A DNA stretch of 64,000 nucleotides from the NCBI GenBank assembly GCA_037367355.1, contig CM074700.1, forward strand, positions 496,001 to 560,000. Reading direction: 5' to 3'. Position numbers and translations under genes: made by a program. The stretch's first letter is position 1, and each line of letters opens with the position of its first letter. The stretch comes from Neoscytalidium dimidiatum (lineage: Eukaryota > Ascomycota > Dothideomycetes > Botryosphaeriales > Botryosphaeriaceae). The notes below the pieces were generated by a model. The model saw only the letters and a program-made list of their open reading frames with translations, made no database searches and had not been told where the DNA came from. This document shows, in pieces, positions 10,701 to 21,059 of this stretch.

Positions 10701-13450
10701 TCCGTTACGCGTATCTAGTTAAGGGTTCTACCTAGCGGGCTATACCTCTCGTAGATTCTCTTCGGATAGTCTCCTCCGAGTAGCCGGGGAGTATCGACTT
10801 TCGGGGTCCGTTTTCTAATCTATACTATAATTCGGCGTTCTTATTCTAAGCTAGGCTTAATATAGACGATATAAGCTTACTCTCCTCGTTTTTTTATGCG
10901 TAGTAGGGTATTAAGGGATATTCTCTTAGCCTCTACCGGGTGCTCTCTAGACGGCCTTAGCTCGTAGCTCTTTTAGCTCTAGCTCCATCTCACTGCTCTA
11001 GCCCCAGCTTTAGCTCCAGCTGCTCTTTCTCTTTCTCTAGCCTTAGCTCGGGCTCTTTAGCTCTGGCTCTTTTACTTCGAGGTTCGCGAGGTGTCGCTTA
11101 TAGTTATCTCCGGGGAACGTTATAGTTCCTATACTCTAGCTAATATACGGGTCGTAGGTTTTTAACTAGGGTATCCCGAGGACGATATCGTAGTTCGGGC
11201 TTATTATTACGTCTAGGTTAATTCGTTCTTTATAATCTCCGAGGGTTATTCGTATCTAACCGGTCTCGATTCTTATCTAATCCTTACCGTATTCTATCGA
11301 TAACCCGTCGAACGTGCTAAGTTCGTAGGGCCGTTTCTTAGGTTAGAATAGTAAGTCGTTCTTTCTAAGGAATTTAGGATCTACGAAATTTCCTTACGCT
11401 CTACTATCGATTATTACTAACGTAGTAGTTTCTTCGATAGTAACTAGTACTTCTAGTAGTATTTTAAGTTCTTCCTACTTACGAGATATTCCGTTCGATA
11501 TTAAGTATATAACTTAGTTAAGGGACCTTCGTATTAGCCCCTTCTAGGGTTCCTAGCTAGGGGAGCCATCTAGTTTTTTAATATCTCGTGGCGTATATAC
11601 TCGTCCTATTCTTCGACTAGGATCGGGGTATCCTTCTATCGAGTCTATCGCCCTTACTTAATCTTACGCCTCTAGTAGATTTATTTGTTACGTACCTAGT
11701 ACTAGAAGGTTAGTTTACCGTATTTTTTATCGGGTACCTACTATAGGGTGCCGTGGTTCCGCGTAGCTATACCGTAACGATAGAGGGTATAGGCTATATC
11801 GCGTAGAGACGTAAGGTCTTATTACTACTATATTCCCTAGGCCTCTCCTTTAAGCTAGGATGCTATCTTATCGGCCGTTTTTAATAGCGATTCCTTCTAG
11901 GGGTGCTATACGTCGTTCTTAAAAAACCGTAAGCTAAGTTTTCCGTTCTTTATCTAGTACTATTGCGGTAGTAGATCTATTCTCGATCCGGGGGTCTAGT
12001 AGATCGTAGGGGTATAACCGGATTCGATATTCCTTATATCTTCGTATCGGTTTAGGTGCTCTACGATCCGGTTAAGTATAGCCTAGTCCTACTATTACTT
12101 AATAGTTTCTATCTCGCTAGATTCCGGTATACTATCGTATAGTTCTCCGGTTTCGCTATTTACGAGGTCTTCGTCGGCCGGGAAGTGTTTTTCGATGTCT
12201 TCCTCCGTAGCCTCTTCTAATTTTCGGAGTATTATATTAAGTCGTCGTAGCTTACTAGGGTACTACCCCGTAGCGTCCTTATCGCTCTAGTAGATAGTAT
12301 AATCGTCGTCGTAGCACGCTATCTAGCTTAGGGCTATATAGTCTACTATTCTTATAGCGGCGATTTCCCGTAGCGCCTTCTATTCCTAGATAGCTGCCGC
12401 TACTTCCCGTAACTCTTTCTTCGAGTATTTATGCCCTGCGCTCTATTTATCTCTATATCGGATATATAGTCCTTTCTTATAGAGCTCTTTTTCTTTCTTA
12501 CTCTATTCCTTTTTCTTGCCCCTATTATTACCGTTTTGCTTTTTCTTACTTTTGTCCCGACGGACTATATTATCTATTTCTATAGCGTCCCCTCCTTCCT
12601 AGGTATAGCGAGGCCTAGCTTACCTCGAGGTATTAGCGTTATATTCTTTCTTGTCGAACTACCTCTCTATACGACGCTTATCTATAAGTAGGGCTAGCTT
12701 AATTATATCGTTGAGGGTTTCTAGTTCCTCGTAGTACGTTATAGCTTCTTTAATTTCGTCCCTTAGCCCTTAGTAGTAGAAGGTGCGTAGCGTAAGATCG
12801 GAGTGCCTATCTACGAGGTATACTACGTCTTAGAATTTAGCTATATAGTCCTATACCGTTCCTTTCTATTTTAGACTTATAAGGGTTCTAGTAGCTAGAC
12901 GGTTCTCGTTAACGCCGCTAAAGGCTACCTTAAGCTACTTCGTAAAGTTTTAGTAGTCGCTAAAGATTATCGAGGTTACTTCGGACTATAGATATACGTG
13001 TTTCTCCTAGTACTCCCGCTTAAAAGGTCGGAACTATTATTCCGCCGATCCTCTAAGGTAGGTACTAGCGTATAGGACTTATTCGGCGGGGCCGGCGAAG
13101 TTACCGTATATAAAGTATATATAGTTATTTAGCTACGTAATAAAGGCTTAGGTCTTCTTTTAGTCTCCGTAGTATAGGTCTAGCTTCGGGACCTTAACCT
13201 TAGTAGCCGGTAGTAGAGCTAGTGCCTAGGTAAGCTAGATACGTAGGATTACGTTTTCGTTTCGAAGTTCTAGGATTATATTAAGTAGCTCCTCGTTAGT
13301 CGGTATATTAGGGTGTTGGTTTTCTACTGCCGTACTATATTACGGCGGTTACTACGAGCCCGGGGTATTCTACGCCTCTTATACGTACTTACTGCTAGGT
13401 GCGTCCGCTATAATAGCTAATGCTATTAGTACTTCTTAGAGTAAGGGAAT
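7800..13450 (-). pseudogene. gag-pol relic of element 2
   Basis: Chromodomain/integrase sequence aligns by eye near 7810-7880 with 945-1015 of element 1. RNase H lies around 9400-9700. The reverse transcriptase spans about 9900-10560, where the minus strand still encodes [11 protein letters not shown] near 10090-10121. A protease-like segment is near 11380-11450. Gag occupies roughly 11,600-13,450, with a zinc-knuckle-like stretch near 11,770 in which Cys codons read as Tyr. Many CAA, CAG and TGG codons have become stops. No open frame of useful length remains. Confidence 0.85.
10956..11074. repeat. Imperfect TAGCTC/GCTCT tandem tract inside the pol relic
   Basis: A hexamer-like repeat of TAGCTC with variants (CAGCTT, GGCTCT, TTTCTC) lies between the protease and reverse transcriptase regions. 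Unlike its surroundings it keeps several CA and TG dinucleotides, so it may have expanded after RIP. Confidence 0.6.
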
Positions 13451-13598
13451 ACTTCCTATTTTTTAATTAAATCGCTTCCTTTCCTATAAGGATAGTAGTT
13501 AAAGTATAACGACGGGGCCTCTACTACTAGGCTTCGGAGTTACCTAGTAGGTTCGGGTTTGTCGAAGGGTTTACCTTAAAGACGAGGAAAGAGGAGCG

Positions 13599-14201
13599 AT
13601 AATAGAATAAGAAGTTATAGGATATAGGAGTTTAATAGGCCTTATTACCTCTAAGTTAATATAGTATCGAATTAGAACTTTAAGTTAACTACGAGGGTTA
13701 AAGTACTATCTAACGAGTATGTCTATATACTATAGAAAAGCTATAGTAATTTAGGGATTATAGTGTTAGATTAGAGCCTTAGATTAGAGGTTTAGATTAG
13801 TTCTAATCCCGTGTAGGTCCTATAGGTTTTACGTAACTCGGGCGCTAAAGCCTGCTTTCGGGAGTCCGACTTCTACTAGTATTAGCGGACGATATTACCG
13901 CTATACTCTTATCCTTATCGGCTTTCTTAATTCCCGCCCGTGCGGTTCTTCGTCCCCTACGGCTCTACGTTAGTCCGTACCCCTTTTTCTAGTCGTTGCG
14001 CCCGTAGGCGTTCTTCCCGTACGGGTAGTCGTTGTTACCTACTAGCGTTCCCGTGCGTACCGTTGTCCCGTATTTCTAGTCTTCCCGTGCGGGCTTAAGG
14101 AGTGCGGCTCTGCTGTGCGTAGGCTTCTTAGGGCCTTACGGCTCTTTTTCCCGTACGGGCTCGCGGCCCTCGCGGCTATAAAGCCCGTGGGGTTCGTAAT
14201 A
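13599..14201 (-). repeat. 5' LTR of element 2
   Basis: This is the right-hand partner of 6270-6872. It ends GTAATA, probably RIPed GTAACA. It keeps more TG than the left copy near 14100 (GTGCGGCTCTGCTG), giving a view of the pre-RIP sequence that also matches a relic at 51001-51014. Confidence 0.9.
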
Positions 14202-15085
14202 GTATCTAAAGCTTCGTATATTCTATATATAGCTATTCGATAATACTATCTTCTAGTAGTACTACTTATTTCTAAAAGGTACGGAGTAGCGTCTATAGGT
14301 AATAATTCTTAACTCTTCTAAGAACTAGTTAGTATTAACGTCTAATTAAGTTAGTAATAACCTTAGATAGCTATAAAATATAGTCCTTAGTCTTTAAATA
14401 GCGCGAGAGATTCTATTTATATTCTACTTTAAGTTTATTATTCGACTATAGGTTAAGATTTAATAACGAGGAGCCTTATATAGCTAAATTTAAGCTTAGT
14501 ATAGGTTCCTCTAGTTACGTTAGCTTATTAGGCTTACTAGAGTTAATATATTCGAATATTTTATTAGATTTTGCCTTAATTCTAATAGTATTAATCTAGT
14601 CTTCCTATTTATTAGGGCTAGTTAGTATAACTAGTGCACGTAAGGCTATTATAGCGTATATACTAGTATTTAACTAGCCTTATATAGCGTAGTCCGTACG
14701 TAAAGGAAGCGTTCCTTAATAAAATAACTAAAGAGCTTCGTACTTTTAGGTTCGAAGAAGGCGTACGACTCTTAATTAAGTACTTAAATACTAGATAGTA
14801 GTAGTAGTAGGATATACCGATACTATCGTATATATTATTACCTAGATACTATAGATTAACTTATATATATATATATTACTCGGAAGGTATTAATACGCGG
14901 GCCGGGCTTATAACTATTAAACTAGTTAGTTAATAGGGTACTATATTAAGTAGTAATAATTAGTAGAATAAATAAATTAGTATACTAGTAAAAAATACCG
15001 AATAAGGGTAATTATATATATTTAGTATACGCTAATAAGTAAGCGAAATTAGTAGCGGAATTAAGTATAAAAGGAACGTGCTATA
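14202..15085. other. RIP-mutated DNA of unknown origin
   Basis: The CpA/TpG-poor, TA-rich composition continues for almost 900 bp beyond the right LTR of element 2 and stops abruptly near 15085, where ordinary sequence begins. It does not resemble either element. It may be the repeat into which element 2 inserted, or unique DNA reached by RIP leakage. Confidence 0.6.
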
Positions 15086-15850
15086 ATAGAAAAAACAATG
15101 ACTGCAACACCAGTGTTTGACATGTTACGACCCGGCTCCAGGCGTGGCTCTCGTGTATGAAGCTAGAGAAGAATCTGCCATTGTCGTGGTACTCAAACTT
15201 AGCCATACTGCGACAGTTCCATACCAAGCGCTGTCTTGTGTAGAACAAGATCTGGCGGGCGAGCAGGGTTTCTTGTGTGGTCCAGCCTCTCGTGTTTAGG
15301 GTGCTCTTTGAGGGTAGGCAGTCTTCATCTGGGGGACATGTTCGAGCAAATATGGATCCTTTCGCATCTCCGTTCTCATGGAATAGGGGTGATAATACGG
15401 TGTTGAGGGTCATGTATCTTTTGAATAGGCCTCCCTCAGAGCTGGTTGCTGCTGACACAGCGATAAAAGATGCTGGCATTTTCATAGATGTCACCCATTA
15501 GGGAGGCCTCCCTTTTCCTGCCTTCATAGTCGTCTTGGACGATGCAGAGACTGACGATCCACAGGTGTCGGATTCCCAGAACTCGTAATATTTATACCGC
15601 ATCCTACAAAGTCTTTGGCAGTGTGTTAAACTGAATGCTTAGCATTCGCTCCATAAGGAATGATGCAGTTGTTCTCAGCTGGTGTTTTTCTAGATGACCC
15701 CGGCAGTAGCTCAATGTCGCGTAAGCACTGTGCGAGCCGCCAGTCGCAACCTGCTGAAAGTCATAACCATCCGAAGTAGCGAGAGTCTTCGTACATGGTT
15801 CCTTGGCTATGCAAAGTTGTTGCCGGGAAATCCGACTCCAATTTAGCCTA
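15081..15850 (-). pseudogene. HET-domain protein relic 1
   Basis: The minus strand shows the HET (heterokaryon incompatibility) domain in order: YATLSYCRG near 15710 (family YATLSYCWG), LPKTL near 15612, LWIVSLCIVQDD near 15545, an IYENASI segment near 15485, and RGWTTQETLL near 15290. HET proteins trigger cell death when genetically different hyphae fuse. Two in-frame stops interrupt the LPKTL-DAV-ILRVLG stretch, each a TAG or TAA where the family has Gln, i.e. CpA to TpA changes. The 3' end runs straight into the RIPed block at 15085, so the C-terminal region is lost. Confidence 0.8.
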
Positions 15851-16262
15851 CCACTTATTTCGGGTCCAGGGCCTTATGTCATCCATCGTCTATAAAAGCC
15901 TCCTACCTCCCTCTTCACCTCTTGTACTTCGCTCCTTCATGTTCCACGATCATGGGGGCTTTACACAAGCAGCCGCGCGTTCACCTGGTAGGTGCGAGGT
16001 AGGAACTTGAGACCTAGACGGGGCAGGAAGGGCTATTGCTTTTATTTAAGATGAGATTGAGATAGAGCGGGCATTGCGGGCCGAGGGAGACGCGGCTGCA
16101 GGGGCACGTGCCTGGGCATGTACTTGGCCTGGTATTCACCGTTTGCTATCTATCTACTCAAAATCCGTAACAGAATAAGACCCAATTCCTCCTCTTGATG
16201 ACTGATGGTTCTGAGACTTTCACTGGTGATGCTGCGGATGACATTGCCCAGCTCGTTGTCTC
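15851..16262. other. Intergenic, no gene seen
   Basis: Ordinary composition. It lies between the HET relic and the 3' end of the Fig1-like gene, so it probably holds the latter's 3' UTR. Confidence 0.4.
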
Positions 16263-17110
16263 TTAGCTTATCACTACAGGCCCACCCTTGGCTGCCTTCC
16301 CAACAGATGACCCACCACTGGCACCAACACTTGTAGCAGCATGGCGTTTCGCGGTTGGTTTTGGTATTGCTTCTGGATCTACGCTCTTGGGTCCGAATGC
16401 TGTTGTCGCGGAGTCCTTTAGCGGGCGAATGGCTGTTTTTCCAAGAGTGATGAGGAACGAAAAGACCACAATCAGCCAGTGAAGAGCTTGCGAGGTAGTG
16501 CCCACCGTGATTTTTGTGCCACTAGTGAGAGACTCCGACACGTACTGGAGGGAACTAGATGATTGCACTAGTCCTGTGGTTGCCGCCAAAGCCAGGGCAG
16601 TAGCAGTCCAGTTTACTGTACGAGAAACTCTCTTGAGCCTCTCCTGAGTAGGCTTTACGTTTTTCTTTCCGTACTTTTTCTTGACGAGACGAAAAACCTC
16701 TACGAGATTGAGGCTAAGACCGATGAGGAACAGAATTCCAGAAGCAGCAAGGAGACAGAGAAAAATTTTTCTCTGCAGAGTAATGGCGAAGGAGAAGAGC
16801 AGTTGGCTCTGGGAGTAATTGGCGAGTTTCGGTGGTGCATCTTGACCGAAGAGATCGTCTGCAAGGTTCGACGCCGATTTTCCAGATGAAGAAGTACATT
16901 TCATGGCTCCCGGGTTACCGGCGCATATACCTATCAACGGATCAGTAAGATCTCATTTTTCTGCCCGAGGAAGAGATACCAAAATAACCAACTCGCACTA
17001 CAAAGTCATTAACCGCGTCTTCTTGTGCGATGAGTTGCACAAGGAATATGCTAGGAAGCCCTGGAGAGTTTGAAGTACTTCCAGTGAGGGCGAGAGCTAA
17101 ACGAGTCTTA
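16263..17110 (-). CDS. Fig1-family membrane protein, 5' end unresolved
   Basis: Exon 16263-16930 joins through a 49-nt intron (16931-16979, branch site TACTGAT) to an exon at 16980-about 17110. The junction restores GYFGICAGN and a second Cys nine residues on (KCTSSS), the G-F/Y-x-G-x-C...C signature of the Fig1 domain, a calcium regulator and membrane-fusion protein in fungal mating and polarised growth. Three more hydrophobic segments follow (LFLIGLSL, ATALALAATTGL, WLIVVFSFLIT), giving the tetraspan topology of the family, and the tail is Ala/Gly/Lys-rich. No ATG is found in the upstream exon, which opens to stops near 17115, so a further 5' exon with the first membrane segment must exist or has been lost. 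Confidence 0.65.
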
Positions 17111-18899
17111 GTGTATTACTATAAAAAACATCAAGAGTTTTACGCACCATAGAAAACAATCAAGGGTATGGAAAGAAAATGGATCACTGCAACACTGATG
17201 TATCTCGCTGTCTAGTAGTTAGCCTTCGCCTTATGAAGTACTATGCTTTTTCATACTGAGTATTTGCATGTTGGCTAGTATTTCTTAATTGAAATTGTAA
17301 AGGCAGCGGGAAGACGATTGGATCTGAAAGTGAGCTGTCATGATGGGGCCCTATTTAATAAGTTCTTAATTGTCCCTTTTACTTGGCACTCAACATGTCT
17401 TACTATTCTAGGTCCACACTCCGGAGACGCGCCAATTTAGACCCAAAGCACGTCTTTATCTTTTCAAGTTTGATCTACCCGGTGTTGCTGTCGTCTCCTT
17501 TCTGATTATTGGCGCTAGCCCTTGCTTTGCTCATCATTCTCGTAGCTATGCGCGCGGTAAATTTGCAAAAGCCATATTTGCTTTACGACGATACTGTGCC
17601 ACTCTGTGGATATCAATCTAAATTTAGCGTCTACCGTGCCGTTAAGACGTCCAGAGCGGCGTAGTAAGTACGTCACGGCGGCAGGTGCCGAAGTCGGTTT
17701 CAAACACGAGTCAACTGTGCAATCCACGAACGTCCCCAGAGATACACAAGATATGATATCTCGAAGGATTTAAAATAGTGGCAAATGCGTTATAGCTTAA
17801 TGTAGAGGGTGTGGATCTTCTTTATCGCATTTACCTGTCGTTCATGTTGTACTCGTGGCAAAATTTTTTATTCCAGTATCATTGACGATCGACCGATTCT
17901 AGTAAAGCTGAAACTGTTCTAACCGCAACTCAACAGCTTGATGGTACGTGCGTATGTTATGGAAGTCATCGCTGTGGCACAGGAGGTGCTAAAATAGTCT
18001 AATGTGAATGGATTGTGATGGCGGCGCGTTTGCCGCCGCTTAATCGCTCTGTTCGTGACCAATGAATTTTAGTGGGGCGCTTGTGCCATAGCTGCGGCGC
18101 AGACTTCGGACCTGACTTGTGACTACCACAGGTGTCTTTAATGAAAATTCTTTCTTCTTCACTTTCAGTAGTCTGGTTTTTGAGAGAAGTTAATTTGCTG
18201 GAGAGGTCGCAAATATACTTAGTTACTGTATTCCGGTTACTCTGAACGGTCATTATGAGAAAGGGATAGTGTTGAGCCTCTTGTCTGGAATTCGCCACGC
18301 CGCATGCCAAGCGTGACTCCACTAATTGGCTCCATCCATGTTCGGGTTCTCCTTTCCATGGTCAGTCAAGGAGCACACGACATATTCCATTTTGAGCTAT
18401 AAGCCACCATTAGCTACTGATATCTGAACCGCGCGTATCGCCAGTTGCAGTGTTTTCCGAGTTTCAGGCAGCAAGTCTCAAAGTAAGTTGCTCCGGACCA
18501 TTCAGCCTAGTATATGACTTGTCACTTGAGGAGATGAAACTGAATTTTAGCTGAAAATGGAAATGATGGCTGCTAGGAAACTGGCACAGACTACGGCGTA
18601 GACAGGGTGGGGGTAGTGGCGTAGTGAGAAAGACGTGAACGAGACCTCATCAGCCACTCTCGCACCGGGATAGCCAATTATCAGAGAGCTTCGGGTTTCA
18701 GTAGACGCCAGACAAATTCCCTGCAACTGTCGTACTTCTTTACATAAGCGCCAGATTGAAAATATAAAGGCTGTCCTTGCCCTCACACTTTCTTCTGCAT
18801 AGTCAAACAAGACAAATTTGAAGAACAATCAACTCCTATCTATCCTTCCATAATCGTTTTTACCAATCACCCTCGGTCCTTGTTGATATTACTGTCACA
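17111..18899. other. Gene-poor stretch
   Basis: Only short unsupported reading frames are present (for example 17999-18322 and 18547-18828, minus). The last 60 bp before 18900 form a CT-rich leader with CAATGG at the start of the next gene, consistent with its promoter. Confidence 0.4.
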
Positions 18900-19835
18900 A
18901 TGGCAAGCAAATACAACATCGGCGATCTCCCTGACTCCGACGAGGAAAACGAACAGACCCCGCCTCGTGAGAATCTTTTTGCTGCTGCCAGATTCATTAG
19001 AGACGCTCTTGAGGCGAACTCCCTCCCTATTGCTTTCATGGGAGGGTTCTCAATGAATTGCCGCGGTTTAGCGCGTGAGACTCACGATATTGATGTCGCA
19101 GTTGGAGCTCGAATGAGAGATATTTGGAATGTCATCGAAGCCCAGCCACGGTGAGAAGGTGACCTTACTGTGAACCAAATCAATATATTAACTTTTGTAT
19201 AGACTTATTATCCCAAGTACGAGAAACCTTGACGGCATCATTAAAGTGTTCGTACGCACTGGTCCATCCCACGGGGATGATGAATGCGGCACGGATTGGG
19301 ATATTGAGACCGATATCATTGCTGCAGGTAGGTTGTTCAATCTACTTTCATCTTTCTCTCTGGTTTTTCATTTGAAAAATCGTTGTATAATTGTGAGAGT
19401 TGTTTAATTTGAGGGCTTAAAAATGCGCTCGCATTTGATATTTGACTACTGGATTAGACCTCATTTCACTCGCGGATACTATGAAGAATGAAAAGCTAAC
19501 AGGCGGCGCCAGGTTCCATGGGGACACCACGCGTTTTGGACCGTCACCAGGAAGAGCTCGTTGTTGTAATTGCTGGCCAGCAAGAGTCCTTCAACGGGCT
19601 TGATATACTCTACATGATGCGGACAAAATTGTCGTCCTTCTACCAGCGAGAGTCTCAGAAAGACTTCAATGATCTGTTGTTCTTGCTGGATCGGTTCGGC
19701 GACACGATTGGAGAAATTGCTGAAGAACTGAACAAAGAGGAGTGCGAATTTTTGCTTGAGAAAATGGAAGAGCTGGGGAAAGTCAGCAACGAGACGTTGA
19801 ACAGGTTCGCGACCTTGCTTGCGGTTAACGAGTAA
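18900..19835 (+). CDS. Nucleotidyltransferase-fold protein A (about 232 aa)
   Basis: Three exons: 18900-19150, 19203-19327 and 19513-19835, with introns of 52 and 185 nt that keep the frame. After an acidic N-terminus the protein has FMGGFS followed by THDIDVAV, the GG/S...DxD pattern of the nucleotidyltransferase fold, then a later Asp-rich strand (DIETDII), the likely third acidic position. A C-terminal helix reads MMRTKL-x5-R-x4-KDFNDLLFLL, the K-x-R-x-KD-x-D arrangement also seen in AbiEii-like nucleotidyltransferases. No signal peptide. The substrate cannot be read from the sequence. It faces gene B tail to tail. The second acceptor site is the least certain boundary. Confidence 0.65.
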
Positions 19836-20132
19836 CAGAGCTTCCTGTGTCTTTGTCCGTGGTCGCCAGCCTCTCTATGTGCGGCGTAGAGAAATCTCCG
19901 TTTTGTTAACAACCTGTCCTGTCATTCGTTTACTTGCTATATCAATTTCGTAGCTGCAGAATTTACAACTAGTTGATTCATCATTGAGTGCATGGTTGGA
20001 ATGAGGTCGCGTAGTCGATTAGAGATATTTTTTTTTTTGAAGCCACAGGCTCAAGCCTAAGGAGAGCGGATGGTGAGCAGAAAATGTGTCATTGCACCCA
20101 ATTGTGTTTTACAAACGAAGCCTCTTCGAGGA
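19836..20132. terminator. Shared 3' region of convergent genes
   Basis: A 297-bp AT-richer spacer with a T run near 20030 separates the stop codons of the two convergent genes and must hold both polyadenylation regions. Confidence 0.35.
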
Positions 20133-21059
20133 TTACCGAATTTTACGCGTTCTGATCCTAGGATCTTTGTGCCCTTCACGCCGCCATCTCGTCACCATGC
20201 CATCTCTATACTTGAATCCTTGCCTGCGTTTCTTTGCTTCCTCAGATGCACTCTTCATCCATATCTCTCGCCGCTTCGGTGGTTTCTCGATGTACAAAGG
20301 CAACTCCTTTTCAGTTGGCTCACGTCCTAGTAAAGATGATTGCCTCCACAGCAACCAATCTCTATCGATAATCCCATCGAGGTTCAGGTTTTGTTCTCCC
20401 CATTCCGAAGTAAGATCCATACCGTCAATCAACTCTTCCAGATCCATAAAGTTTCCTGTATCTAAAAGACTTTGAGCGAAGACGTGAAGTTGCGGGTATG
20501 GAATGCCGTTGTCACTATGCTCAATGTTTTGAGGTTCACAGACGATGTGACAGGCTTTCGAGGCCAAAATGGTAAAGAACAGCCGGGTTCCTTTGAACTT
20601 GAAGCGCGGGTATAAGTGGGACAGGTCGTCAACCCTCGTCATAGCGGAAGGCCTGAAGGGTTCAAAGCGCTCTTTCTTAGCACGAAATAAATCTGCAGCC
20701 TTGTCAAGTTGTTCCGTGGGGACACATATCATCCAGTCCTACAAGTCATTCATCGTTAGAGCACGCACGAAAGAACTAGACACTTAACATACGATCATCA
20801 TTCGGCCAGCTCCATAATAGATGAGAGCTGGTTCCGCAACCATGCAACACGTCACACCAGCGCTGTCAAGTATTTTGACAACCTCAGCGATCTGCTGCAC
20901 CCCATTTCCTTGACAAGGTTTATCTTCAGGATACCCGATCACTGATATATCTCCCATGGGCGACTCAAATGCGCCAGGCCTTGGAGGTTTGTGTTTGGAT
21001 TTAGTGATGACAACGACGGGAGGTGGAGGCGCATCCTCTTCATCTATTGGCGGATCCAT
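20133..21059 (-). CDS. Nucleotidyltransferase-like fungal protein B (290 aa)
   Basis: Exon 1 is 20793-21059 and exon 2 is 20133-20738, joined by a 54-nt intron with GTATGT donor and CTAAC branch site. The start follows a proline-rich N-terminus after MDPPIDEEDAP. The core ALIYYGAGRMMI-DWMICVPTEQL resembles the helix-strand of a nucleotidyltransferase fold, with D-W replacing the usual DxD, so catalysis is doubtful. Conserved-looking blocks follow: RFKFKGTRLFF, YPQLHVFAQSLLDT and DLEELIDGMDL with W at the end of the helix. I recognise this as a widespread uncharacterised fungal family. A Lys/Arg-rich C-terminus may bind nucleic acid. Confidence 0.65.

Larger units (their letters stand above)
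6270..14201 (-). mobile_element. RIP-mutated Ty3/gypsy element (element 2)
   Basis: Two copies of a 603-bp LTR (6270-6872 and 13599-14201) flank about 6.7 kb of decayed gag-pol in the same orientation as element 1. The whole element is nearly devoid of CpA and TpG while CpG stays common, the signature of RIP acting on CpA. Coding frames are riddled with TAA and TAG. It is related to, but clearly different from, element 1. Its left LTR abuts the right LTR of element 1 without intervening bases, so element 1 probably inserted into or beside it. Confidence 0.9.

Noticed and set aside
18547..18828. A 93-codon minus frame divergent from nucleotidyltransferase gene A
   Set aside because: It has hydrophobic ends but no recognised domain, no leader signals and no splice structure.
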